Source: Mycolicibacterium holsaticum DSM 44478 = JCM 12374 (lineage in GTDB: Bacteria; Actinomycetota; Actinomycetes; Mycobacteriales; Mycobacteriaceae). Taken from it: a DNA stretch of 64,000 bases. The notes beneath the pieces were generated by a model that saw nothing but the letters and a program-made list of their open reading frames with translations, was not told the origin of the DNA and did no database searches. Location of the stretch: positions 620,001-684,000 of the forward strand of contig NZ_CP080998.1 in assembly GCF_019645835.1 (NCBI RefSeq), read 5' to 3'. This document shows positions 57,103 through 64,000 of the stretch, in pieces (positions within the stretch are counted from its first letter, which is position 1; each line of letters opens with the position of its first letter). The position numbers and the translations under genes are program-made.

Positions 57103-59181
57103 ATGACAACGCGAGAGCAGGCCCAGGCGATCCTCGGGCAGCTGGCAGGGCCGCACGCCGCGCTGCGCGACGACCAGTGGACGGCCATCGAGGCATTGGT
57201 GGTGCACCGGCGGCGCGCGCTCGTCGTGCAGCGCACCGGCTGGGGTAAGTCCGCGGTGTACTTCATCGCCGCCAAGCTGTTGCGTGCCGCCGGCCACGGC
57301 CCGACGGTGATCGTCTCACCGCTGCTGGCGCTGATGCGCAACCAGGTGGGTGCCGCCGACCGGGCGGGTGTCCACGCCGCGACCATCAACTCGAGCAACG
57401 TCGCCGAGTGGGACGACATCCACCGCCGGGTACACGCCGGTGAACTCGACGTCCTGCTGGTAAGCCCGGAACGGTTGAACAACCCCGACTTTCGTGACAC
57501 GGTACTGCCCGCACTGGCCAAGGACGCCGGGCTGGTGGTGGTCGACGAGGCGCACTGCGTATCGGACTGGGGCCATGACTTCCGGCCCGACTACCGGCGG
57601 ATCCGCACGCTGATCGCCGAACTGGGCGCCGACATCCCGGTGCTGGCCACCACCGCGACCGCCAACGACCGGGTGGTCGAGGACGTCGCGGCGCAGCTGG
57701 GCGTCGGCGGGGGTGACACGCTGGTGTTGCGCGGCGGCCTTGACCGCGCGTCCCTGCGGCTCTCGGTGGTCAAGGCGGGAAGCCCCGCGCAACGTGCGGC
57801 TTGGCTTGCCGCGCATTTGGCTTCGCTGCCCGGCTCGGGCATCGTCTACACGCTCACCGTCGCCCAGGCCCACGACATCGCCGCACTGCTGCGCGAACAG
57901 GGGCATCCGGTCGCGGCCTACACCGGTTCGACCGAGGCCGCAGAGCGTGAACAACTCGAGGCGGACCTGCTGGCCAACCGGGTCAAGGCGCTGATCGCCA
58001 CGTCGGCGCTCGGCATGGGCTTTGACAAACCCGACCTCGGGTTCGTCGTGCATCTCGGCGCGCCGTCCTCGCCCATCGCCTACTACCAACAGGTCGGGCG
58101 CGCTGGCCGGTCCACCGAGAGCGCCGAGGTGGTGTTGCTGCCCGGGAGCGAGGACCAGGAGGTCTGGCGGTACTTCGCATCCGTGGCGTTTCCGCCGGAA
58201 GCATTGGTGCGCAAGGTTATCCGGGAACTCGATGCGGATCGGCCGCTGTCGAGCGCGGCCCTGGAGCCACTCGTCGACCTCAACCGGACCCGGCTGGAAA
58301 TGGTGTTGAAAGTGCTCGACGTCGACGGTGCGGTGCGCCGCGTCAAGGGCGGCTGGCTGGGCACCGGGCAGGAGTGGACCTACGACGAAGCGCGCTACCG
58401 AAAGCTCGACGAGGCGCGCAAACGCGAACAGCAGGCGATGCTCGACTACCAGGCCACCGACGGCTGCCGGATGGCGTTCCTGCGGGCCCAACTCGACGAT
58501 CCCGAACTTGCCCGCGACGAACGCTGCGGCCGCTGCGACAACTGCACGGGCGCGCGCTACGACACCGTCGTCGACGCCACGGCCGAACAGGACGTCAAGG
58601 CGCGGCTCATGCGGCCCGGGGTGGAGCTCACGCCGCGCAAGCAGTGGCCCACGGCGTTGAGCAGGCTCGGGCTGGATCTGAAGGGCCGAATCGGCGACGG
58701 CCCGGAAATCGGGCGGGTGCTGGGGCGGCTGACCGATCTCGGATGGGGTGCGCGGTTGCGCCGCTTGCTCGACGAACCCGATGCGCAGGTGCCCGCCGAA
58801 GTCGTCGACGCGGCGGTGCAGGTGCTGGCCTCGTGGAACTGGCAGACCCGCCCGACCGCGGTGATGGCGCTGGATTCGGACACCCACCCCTTGCTGATCG
58901 CCTCGCTGGCCCGCGAGCTCGCCCGCCTCGGCCGGCTGACCGATCTGGGAGTGCTGCGCTACGCGCCCGGGCGCCGGCCGGTGACCGCGGCGAACTCGGC
59001 CTACCGCGTAGCTGCGCTGGACGGTGCGTGGGAGCCGCCCGACCTGTCCGGGGTCACGGGCCCGGTGCTGCTGGTGGACGACGTGACCGACACGGGCTGG
59101 ACGCTGACGATGGCGTCGCGGGTGGTCAGGGCCGCTGGGGCGACCGAGGTGCTGCCGTTTGCGCTGGCCAGCACGAGCTGA
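57103..59181 (+). CDS. RecQ-type helicase fused to a phosphoribosyltransferase-like domain
   Basis: The 692-residue protein starts at ATG 57103. It has a RecQ helicase core: LVVQRTGWGKSAVYFIAAKL (Walker A), VVVDEAHCVSDWGHDFRPDY (DEAH), TATAND, and AYYQQVGRAGRS (motif VI). A four-cysteine zinc subdomain follows (GCRMAF, then ERCGRCDNCTGARYD). The last 150 residues are different: LLIASLAREL and GPVLLVDDVTDTGWTLTMAS form the PRPP-loop pattern of ComF-like phosphoribosyltransferases. HRDC and the RecQ winged-helix domain are not obvious. Such fusions occur in actinobacteria; the role of the added domain is not known to me. Confidence 0.85.
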   Translation: MTTREQAQAILGQLAGPHAALRDDQWTAIEALVVHRRRALVVQRTGWGKSAVYFIAAKLLRAAGHGPTVIVSPLLALMRNQVGAADRAGVHAATINSSNVAEWDDIHRRVHAGELDVLLVSPERLNNPDFRDTVLPALAKDAGLVVVDEAHCVSDWGHDFRPDYRRIRTLIAELGADIPVLATTATANDRVVEDVAAQLGVGGGDTLVLRGGLDRASLRLSVVKAGSPAQRAAWLAAHLASLPGSGIVYTLTVAQAHDIAALLREQGHPVAAYTGSTEAAEREQLEADLLANRVKALIATSALGMGFDKPDLGFVVHLGAPSSPIAYYQQVGRAGRSTESAEVVLLPGSEDQEVWRYFASVAFPPEALVRKVIRELDADRPLSSAALEPLVDLNRTRLEMVLKVLDVDGAVRRVKGGWLGTGQEWTYDEARYRKLDEARKREQQAMLDYQATDGCRMAFLRAQLDDPELARDERCGRCDNCTGARYDTVVDATAEQDVKARLMRPGVELTPRKQWPTALSRLGLDLKGRIGDGPEIGRVLGRLTDLGWGARLRRLLDEPDAQVPAEVVDAAVQVLASWNWQTRPTAVMALDSDTHPLLIASLARELARLGRLTDLGVLRYAPGRRPVTAANSAYRVAALDGAWEPPDLSGVTGPVLLVDDVTDTGWTLTMASRVVRAAGATEVLPFALASTS

Positions 59182-59264
59182 GCTGGGGTTTGTTTAGCCT
59201 GCCCCCGGCAGCGGCTACGCCTTCGTGGAGCGGCCACGTGGCCGCAGACCGAAGGAGTGATTCG

Positions 59265-59675
59265 ATGAACCTGTCCGCAACGACCGTTCGACGCGGCCTG
59301 TACGGCATGTTTGCAGGCGGCCTGCTCGCGTTTGGGTCCGCCGCGATCGTCACACCGGTCGCCAACGCTCAACCGGCGCCGACGCCGACGCAGGACTCCA
59401 GCTGCAGTGTGAGCGCGATCGCCACGACGTCAAGCACGGTGGCGGCATCCACCAGCACCTACCTCGCCTCCAATCCCGAGGCCAACGAGGCGCTGACGAA
59501 GATCGCCACGCAGCCGCAGGAGCAGGCGACCGAGGGTTTCCGCACCTACTTCGCGCAGAACCCGCAGGTCGAGTCCGAGCTGAAGACGATCAACCAGCCG
59601 GTGACAGAGATCTCGAACGAGTGTGGTGTCGAGGTGACGCCCACGCCGATCTCGGCCGCGTTGACTGACGCCTAA
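59265..59675 (+). CDS. Secreted hemophore-like protein
   Basis: The 136-residue product has a signal peptide (NLSATTVRRGLYGMFAGG through VANA, about residues 1-36) and a mature domain with one Cys near the start (SSCSVSA) and one near the end (SNECGVE). The helical middle, STYLASNPEANEALTKIATQ then FRTYFAQNPQVESELKTIN, is the pattern of mycobacterial heme-binding hemophore proteins (Rv0203 type). Heme binding is inferred. ATG 59265 follows GAAGGAG. A strong hairpin follows the gene. Confidence 0.82.
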   Translation: MNLSATTVRRGLYGMFAGGLLAFGSAAIVTPVANAQPAPTPTQDSSCSVSAIATTSSTVAASTSTYLASNPEANEALTKIATQPQEQATEGFRTYFAQNPQVESELKTINQPVTEISNECGVEVTPTPISAALTDA

Positions 59676-59686
59676 CCCGTGACGAC

Positions 59687-59718
59687 CTTGTGGCGCCGGT
59701 TTCGACCGGCGCCACAAG
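59687..59718. terminator. Perfect GC-rich hairpin between convergent genes
   Basis: Arms of 14 bases (59687-59700 and 59705-59718) pair perfectly around a TTCG loop. There is no run of T, as is usual in mycobacteria. It lies between the hemophore-like gene (+) and the IclR gene (-) and can end both transcripts. Confidence 0.82.
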
Positions 59719-59745
59719 CGTCGCCGCTCACCGGCTTACACGTGG

Positions 59746-60675
59746 TCAGCGTAGACGTGGACGCGCAGACTGCGGTTGCGGTTTCATCCCGCCCAGCTGG
59801 GCCGTCACGGCATCGGCCGTCGCGACCAAAGCGCGTGCCCGCTCGGTGATCTCGGTGTCGGTCAGCGCCGTTCCGATGTGCATCGAGGCGACCATGACCT
59901 GCCGTCGGTAGTGGTCGTACACCGGTGCCGAGATCACGCTGATGTCATGGCGCCTGCGGGGACCGGAGTTCTCGTCGCGCAGGTACACCCGCTCACCGAT
60001 GCCGGAGACCAATTCGCCGAGCAGCGCCCGCAGTTCGTCGGGCAGATCCGAGGACATGCCCGCCATCAACGAGTACAGCCGTCGTCCACCCGGGGTCAGC
60101 CGCTCCACGAGGTAACCGTCCGCGCGGCATTCGGCGATCACCCGGCTCAGCCGCCCGGCGTCCGTCCGCAACGGCATCGTCGGCTCCTTGGCCAACCAGT
60201 CGCGTTCGGCCTCGTCGTCCCACAGCACGAACATCAGGCCCACCGGCGGGGCGAACGGATAGCTCTGGCCGACCTCGACGCCCGGCCGCGCGCCGGGCGG
60301 CGCCACCAGGTCCAGCACCGTGATCCGGTCGTCGACGACACCGGAGAGCGCCGCGGTGACGCCGAACCGCGCGGAGAGCCGGCGCAGTTCCTCGCGGGCG
60401 GCCGGGCTGACGCGCATCGACTCCTGCGCCCGGTGGCCCAGCGTGATCAGCGACGGGCCCAGTCGGTAGGTCTTGTCGGAGGCGTCGCGCACCAGATAGC
60501 CCGCGTCGCACAGCGAGGTGACGATGCCCAGGCAGGTCGGCTTGCTCAGGCCGACGCGCCGGGCCAGGTCCGATACGCCGAAGCGCTCTGCGGGACGGTC
60601 CGCCAGGTAGTCCAGGATGCGCACCACCCGGTCGGTCGGTGGCGACGCGCGGCCCGAAGACTCCGTCGTGGACAC
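59746..60675 (-). CDS. IclR-family regulator
   Basis: The 309-residue protein has an IclR winged helix-turn-helix (DRVVRILDYLADRPAERFGV, then LARRVGLSKPTCLGIVTSL) and the effector domain beginning at YRLGPSLITLGHRA, with DRITVLDLVAPPG and a conserved region near PFAPPVGLMFVLW. The start is GTG 60673-60675. It is divergent from the Rv3531c-like operon, 83 bases away, and may regulate it together with KstR; the effector is unknown. The C-terminus is Pro/Arg-rich. Confidence 0.85.
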   Translation of the reverse strand: MSTTESSGRASPPTDRVVRILDYLADRPAERFGVSDLARRVGLSKPTCLGIVTSLCDAGYLVRDASDKTYRLGPSLITLGHRAQESMRVSPAAREELRRLSARFGVTAALSGVVDDRITVLDLVAPPGARPGVEVGQSYPFAPPVGLMFVLWDDEAERDWLAKEPTMPLRTDAGRLSRVIAECRADGYLVERLTPGGRRLYSLMAGMSSDLPDELRALLGELVSGIGERVYLRDENSGPRRRHDISVISAPVYDHYRRQVMVASMHIGTALTDTEITERARALVATADAVTAQLGGMKPQPQSARPRLR

Positions 60676-60734
60676 GCCAGCAGCCTACTCTCGTTCCATA
60701 TATGTACCGAAGCGGTCGATATATTGACTACACC

Positions 60735-60748
60735 TGGAACGGGTTCTA
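60735..60748. promoter_or_regulatory. KstR operator upstream of the Rv3531c-like operon
   Basis: TGGAACGGGTTCTA matches TNNAACNNGTTNNA exactly. It is 10 bases upstream of the GTG at 60759 and 59 bases upstream of the divergent IclR gene. Confidence 0.9.
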
Positions 60749-60758
60749 GTTTCAAGGC

Positions 60759-61886
60759 GTGTACTCGCAGCCACTGATCGACGCCATCGCCGAGGCCGAA
60801 AGGCTGGTCGTCGAGGCGCACTTCATCCAATCCGACGCCGACCTCCTCGAGGGCCTGCAATACCTCGCCGGGTGCATTGCCTCGTGCACGCACCTGGCGT
60901 TCGACTACGAGCGGGACCACCCGTTCCTGCAGTCCGGTACGGGGCCGTTCACCAAGATGGGTCTGGACAACCCCGACGCGCTGTACTTCGGCACCCGGGT
61001 TCACGCCGGTCACGAGTACGTCATCAGCGGTAAGCGCGGCACCACGACCGATCTGGCGTTCCAGATGATCGGCGGGGAGTACACCGACGACAACGTCCCG
61101 CCGAGCCAGGCCGCGTTCGACGACCGCGAACTCGACATCGCCGACGACGGCACGTTCGAATGGCGGGTGGTCCCCGACAGCCCGGCGCAGTTGGTCATCC
61201 GCGAGGTCTACAACGACTGGTCTGCGCAGCGCGGCCACATCAGCATCGCGCGCACCGACACCGCCGGCACCGCGCCGCCACCGCTGACACCCGAGACGAT
61301 CCACAAGCGCTACGCCGTCGCGGGTAAGCAGTTGGTGCAGCGGGTCAAGACGTGGCTGCAGTTTCCGCAGTGGTTCTACGACAACCTTCCGGTCAACACC
61401 ATGACCGCACCGAGGCGCACCCCGGGCGGGCTGGCCACCCAGTACTCGTCGGTGGGGCACTTCGACCTCGCACCGGAGCAGGCCATGATCATCACGCTGC
61501 CCGTCTCCGACGCACCGTATCTCGGCTTTCAGCTGGGCAGCCTGTGGTACATCTCGCTGGACTACATCAACCACCAGACATCGTTGAACGGTACTCAGGC
61601 CCAAGCTGATCCGGACGGCAAAGTCCGGATCGTGGTTTCCGACGGTAATCCCGGCGTGACGAACTGGTGCGAGACGTTGGGGCACAGCAAGGGCTATCTG
61701 CAGTTCCGTTGGCAGCGGCTGTCGCGGGAGTTGACCGAGGCCGACGGCCCCGCCGTCGAGGTGGTCGACCTCGACAAGGTGGCGGCCGCGTTGCCGTACT
61801 ACGAATCGAACAAGATCTCCAGTGAGGATTGGCGCGCGCGGATCGCGCTGCGCCAGAAGCAGATCGGCGACAGGATGGTGGGGTAG
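60759..61886 (+). CDS. Rv3531c-like protein of unknown function (DUF1214-like region)
   Basis: The 375-residue protein starts at GTG 60759, directly after the KstR operator. It is soluble, with VYNDWSAQRGHISIARTDT and a C-terminal half (GHFDLAPEQAMIITLPVSDA, then FQLGSLWYISLDYINHQTSL) that resembles DUF1214-type proteins. It has the length of Rv3531c. It is in the KstR regulon, so a part in sterol breakdown or remodelling is likely, but no reaction is assigned. The stop overlaps the next gene by one base. Confidence 0.8.
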   Translation: MYSQPLIDAIAEAERLVVEAHFIQSDADLLEGLQYLAGCIASCTHLAFDYERDHPFLQSGTGPFTKMGLDNPDALYFGTRVHAGHEYVISGKRGTTTDLAFQMIGGEYTDDNVPPSQAAFDDRELDIADDGTFEWRVVPDSPAQLVIREVYNDWSAQRGHISIARTDTAGTAPPPLTPETIHKRYAVAGKQLVQRVKTWLQFPQWFYDNLPVNTMTAPRRTPGGLATQYSSVGHFDLAPEQAMIITLPVSDAPYLGFQLGSLWYISLDYINHQTSLNGTQAQADPDGKVRIVVSDGNPGVTNWCETLGHSKGYLQFRWQRLSRELTEADGPAVEVVDLDKVAAALPYYESNKISSEDWRARIALRQKQIGDRMVG

Positions 61887-62659
61887 TGCTGGAAAACAAG
61901 GTCGTGGTCATCAGCGGCGTCGGACCGGCGTTGGGCACCACGTTGGCGCGGCGCTGTGCGCAGGCCGGCGCCGATCTGGTGCTGGCCGCCCGTACCGTCG
62001 AACGACTCGAGGACGTGGCCAAGCAGGTGACCGACACCGGACGTCGCGCGGTGACCGTGGGTACCGACATCACCGACGACGCGCAGGTGGACAACCTCGT
62101 CGAGGAGACGATGAAGGCGTACGGCCGCGTCGACGCGCTGATCAACAACGCGTTTCGGGTGCCGTCGATGAAGCCGTTGGCCGACACCACGTTCGAGCAC
62201 ATGCGCGATGCCATCGAGTTGACGGTGTTCGGCGCGCTGCGGTTGATCCAGGGTTTCACCCCGGCGCTGGCCGAGGCCAAGGGTTCGGTGGTGAACGTCA
62301 ACTCGATGGTGGTGCGCCACTCGCAGGCCAAGTACGGCGCCTACAAGATGGCCAAGTCCGCGCTGTTGGCGATGTCGCAGTCGCTGGCCACGGAACTGGG
62401 GGAGCAAGGCATCCGGGTGAACTCCATACTGCCCGGCTACATCTGGGGCGGCACGCTGGAAAGCTATTTCAACCACCAGGCCGGCAAGTACGGAACCACG
62501 GTAGAGGAGATCTACAACGCCACCGCCGCCGCGTCGGACCTCAAGCGGTTGCCGACGGAGGACGAGGTGGCCTCGGCCATCCTGTTCATGGCCAGCGACC
62601 TGTCCAGCGGTATCACCGGCCAGGCGCTTGACGTCAACTGCGGGGAGTACAAAGCCTGA
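61886..62659 (+). CDS. Short-chain dehydrogenase, Rv3530c-like
   Basis: The 257-residue SDR has ISGVGPALGTTLARR (an altered TGxxxGIG loop), INNA, VNVNSMVVRHS with the Ser, and Y-x3-K in YGAYKMAKSA. The start is GTG 61886, overlapping the TAG of the gene before it by one base; the in-frame codons from 61829 lie inside that gene. It overlaps the sulfotransferase-like gene by one base. It corresponds to Rv3530c. The substrate is probably a steroid-related alcohol or ketone (inference). Confidence 0.86.
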   Translation: MLENKVVVISGVGPALGTTLARRCAQAGADLVLAARTVERLEDVAKQVTDTGRRAVTVGTDITDDAQVDNLVEETMKAYGRVDALINNAFRVPSMKPLADTTFEHMRDAIELTVFGALRLIQGFTPALAEAKGSVVNVNSMVVRHSQAKYGAYKMAKSALLAMSQSLATELGEQGIRVNSILPGYIWGGTLESYFNHQAGKYGTTVEEIYNATAAASDLKRLPTEDEVASAILFMASDLSSGITGQALDVNCGEYKA

Positions 62660-63801
62660 TGGCGCGCACCGACGTCGGCACCGTCGAAGACCTGCACGCT
62701 TCAGCGACCAAGGCGTGCGGTCTGGACGATTTCGGCACCGATGACGACAACTACCGGGAGGCGCTGGCCGTCCTGCTGGAGTCGTTCAAACGCGACGCGG
62801 ACCTGACCGAGTTCGGCAGCAAGATGCAGCGGTTCTTCGTCCGCAACGCACTGGTCGCCCGGTTACTTTCCGAGGCGGCGTGGAAGCAGTTCCCCCAGCA
62901 CGCCGACGTCGTCATCGAGCGGCCCATCTTCGTGACCGGCCTGCCGCGCACCGGGACCACCGCCATTCACCGGTTGCTCACCGCAGACCCGGCGCACCAG
63001 GGCCTGGAGCTCTGGCTGGCCGAATTCCCCCAACCCCGCCCGCCCCGCGAAACCTGGCCGGACAACCCGGCTTTCGCCGAGCTCGACGCGCGGTTCAAGA
63101 AGGCCCACGACGAGAACCCGGACTACACCGGGTTGCACTACATGACCGCCGACGAGGTCGAGGAGTGCTGGCAGCTGCTGCGCCAGTCGTTGCACTCGGT
63201 GTCCTACGAGACGCTGGCGCACCTGCCGACGTACTCGCAGTGGCTGGCCAAGCAGGACTGGACCAAGCCGTATCAGCGGCACCGGCGCAACCTGCAGTTG
63301 ATCGGTCTCAACGACGCCGAGAAGCGCTGGGTGCTCAAGAATCCCAGCCACCTGTTCGCGCTCGACGCGCTGCTCGAAACCTATCCCGATGCGCTGGTCG
63401 TGCAGTGTCACCGGCCCGCCGAAACCATCATGGCGTCGATGTGCTCGCTGGCGCAGCACACCACAGCGGGCTGGTCGGACTCGTTTGTCGGCGCCCGGAT
63501 CGGCGAAGACGCGATGGAAACCTGGTCACGCGGCCTGCGGCGGTTCACCACCGTTCGGGCCGAGCACGATCCGGCGCAGTTCTGCGATGTCGACTACTTC
63601 GAGTTCGTCAAGGACCCGGTCAGCAGCGTCGAAGAGATCTATCGGTATTTCGGCATCGAGTTCACCGACGCGGCGCGTGCGGCGGTGCAGCACCGCTTCG
63701 CCGAAAGCCAGCAGGGCCCGCGCGCGCCCAAGCACACCTATTCGCTGGCCGACTACGGGCTGACCGACGAGCAGGTCAAGGAACGGTTCAAGGGCCTGTA
63801 A
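62659..63801 (+). CDS. Sulfotransferase-family protein, Rv3529c-like
   Basis: The 380-residue protein has the 5'-phosphosulfate loop pattern IFVTGLPRTGTTAIHRLLTA, and the 3'-phosphate region with VVQCHRPAETIMASMCSLA. This is the layout of PAPS-dependent sulfotransferases of the large actinobacterial family. It corresponds to Rv3529c and is the last gene of the KstR-box operon with Rv3531c- and Rv3530c-like genes. Whether it sulfates a steroid, a lipid or nothing is unknown. ATG 62659 overlaps the SDR stop. Confidence 0.86.
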   Translation: MARTDVGTVEDLHASATKACGLDDFGTDDDNYREALAVLLESFKRDADLTEFGSKMQRFFVRNALVARLLSEAAWKQFPQHADVVIERPIFVTGLPRTGTTAIHRLLTADPAHQGLELWLAEFPQPRPPRETWPDNPAFAELDARFKKAHDENPDYTGLHYMTADEVEECWQLLRQSLHSVSYETLAHLPTYSQWLAKQDWTKPYQRHRRNLQLIGLNDAEKRWVLKNPSHLFALDALLETYPDALVVQCHRPAETIMASMCSLAQHTTAGWSDSFVGARIGEDAMETWSRGLRRFTTVRAEHDPAQFCDVDYFEFVKDPVSSVEEIYRYFGIEFTDAARAAVQHRFAESQQGPRAPKHTYSLADYGLTDEQVKERFKGL

Positions 63802-63835
63802 CTTCACCCGGCGCAGACAGAGTCCCTCTGGGCTC

Positions 63836-64000
63836 TCAACCGTCGCCGGGGGCAGGTGCTGAGGACGCCTCCTCCAGACATCCCTCGGCGACCGCATGTT
63901 TGATGCTGTCGGCCAATCGGGGACAGGACCGGGCGCGGGCCGGATCCTCACCGGCGGCGCGCATTTCGGCGAACACCGCGCAGCGCTGTGACGCCTCGGT
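63836..64000 (-). CDS. C-terminal end of an unidentified gene, cut by the window
   Basis: The minus strand is open from 64000 to TGA at 63836-63838, giving at least 54 residues (CAVFAEMRAAGEDPARARSC and DSIKHAVAEGCLEEASSAPA) with three cysteines. Codon use looks mycobacterial and the helical pattern is plausible. The start and family are outside the window, so I cannot name it. A competing frame in the same DNA (63526-63951) is mostly antisense to the sulfotransferase gene. Confidence 0.5.
   Translation of the reverse strand, partial: TEASQRCAVFAEMRAAGEDPARARSCPRLADSIKHAVAEGCLEEASSAPAPGDG

Noticed and set aside
63526..63951. Minus-strand open frame of 141 codons at the right end
   Set aside because: It is mostly antisense to the sulfotransferase gene; the frame ending at 63836 has more natural composition.

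Overview
The window is GC-rich actinobacterial DNA and reads as a Mycolicibacterium-type mycobacterial chromosome. Many frames start with GTG, adjacent genes overlap by 1-4 bases, and gene content and order follow the M. tuberculosis Rv3575c-to-Rv3529c cholesterol catabolism region with species-specific insertions. Orthologue names rest on recognising protein families, motifs and synteny; no search was run. The exact species cannot be told from the sequence alone.

Layout. 1-2400: the tail of a LacI-type regulator, a broken phosphotransferase gene, otsB and kstR. 2546-10159: KstR-controlled genes for side-chain and ring A/B degradation (fadE34, an Rv3572-like secreted protein, kshB, then hsaA-hsaD-hsaC-hsaB). 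10156-19014: an accessory block at the place where M. tuberculosis carries nat. It holds a secreted peptide and a lipase-like hydrolase, a LysR regulator divergent from a transporter / 3-hydroxybutyrate dehydrogenase / acetoacetyl-CoA synthetase operon, a DUF222-HNH gene, and aspB. 19014-20165: a MerR regulator coupled to aspB and divergent from two small genes, probably a metal-responsive module. 20169-39118: the KstR2 regulon for rings C/D. It contains fadE33-32-31-fadD3, divergent fadE30-ipdF-kstR2-fadA6, ipdC-ipdB-ipdA-echA20, and two SDR genes followed by a two-gene TRAP (TAXI) transporter. An alcohol dehydrogenase/membrane protein pair and a frameshifted small gene lie between. 39129-41547: a secreted histidine phosphatase, ddn and a small NTF2-like protein. 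41613-49159: KstR-controlled side-chain genes (fadA5, divergent from cyp125-fadE28-fadE29-chsH2-chsH1-ltp2). 49200-50778: two exported-protein genes. 51010-56428: chsH3 and kstD divergent from hsaE-hsaG-hsaF. 56428-60675: a hemolysin-III-like protein, a RecQ-type helicase fused to a phosphoribosyltransferase-like domain, a hemophore-like protein and an IclR regulator. 60735-63801: a KstR-box operon matching Rv3531c-Rv3530c-Rv3529c. The end of the window cuts an unidentified minus-strand gene.

How it works together. Cyp125 oxidises the sterol side chain; FadE34, ChsH3, FadA5, FadE28/29, ChsH1/H2 and Ltp2 shorten it. KstD and KshB (its oxygenase partner KshA is not in the window) open ring B. 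HsaA/B, HsaC and HsaD degrade ring A, and HsaE/F/G turn the released dienoate into pyruvate and propionyl-CoA. FadD3 activates the remaining C/D-ring acid, and FadE30, IpdF, IpdC, EchA20, IpdAB, FadA6 and FadE31-33 take it to central metabolites. Seven KstR-type operators (six perfect matches to TNNAACNNGTTNNA, one with a single mismatch) and two perfect KstR2 operators (ANCAAGNNCTTGNT) can be read directly.

The least expected structures are short ORFs linked by overlapping stop and start codons that fill both gaps around chsH2-chsH1; a possible CTG start in the TRAP permease; a GCG codon where a start is expected in the hemolysin-III gene; and the LysR/ketone-body and MerR accessory modules set into the steroid cluster. 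There is no intergenic stretch longer than 300 bases. I saw no tRNA, rRNA, CRISPR array or complete insertion sequence.
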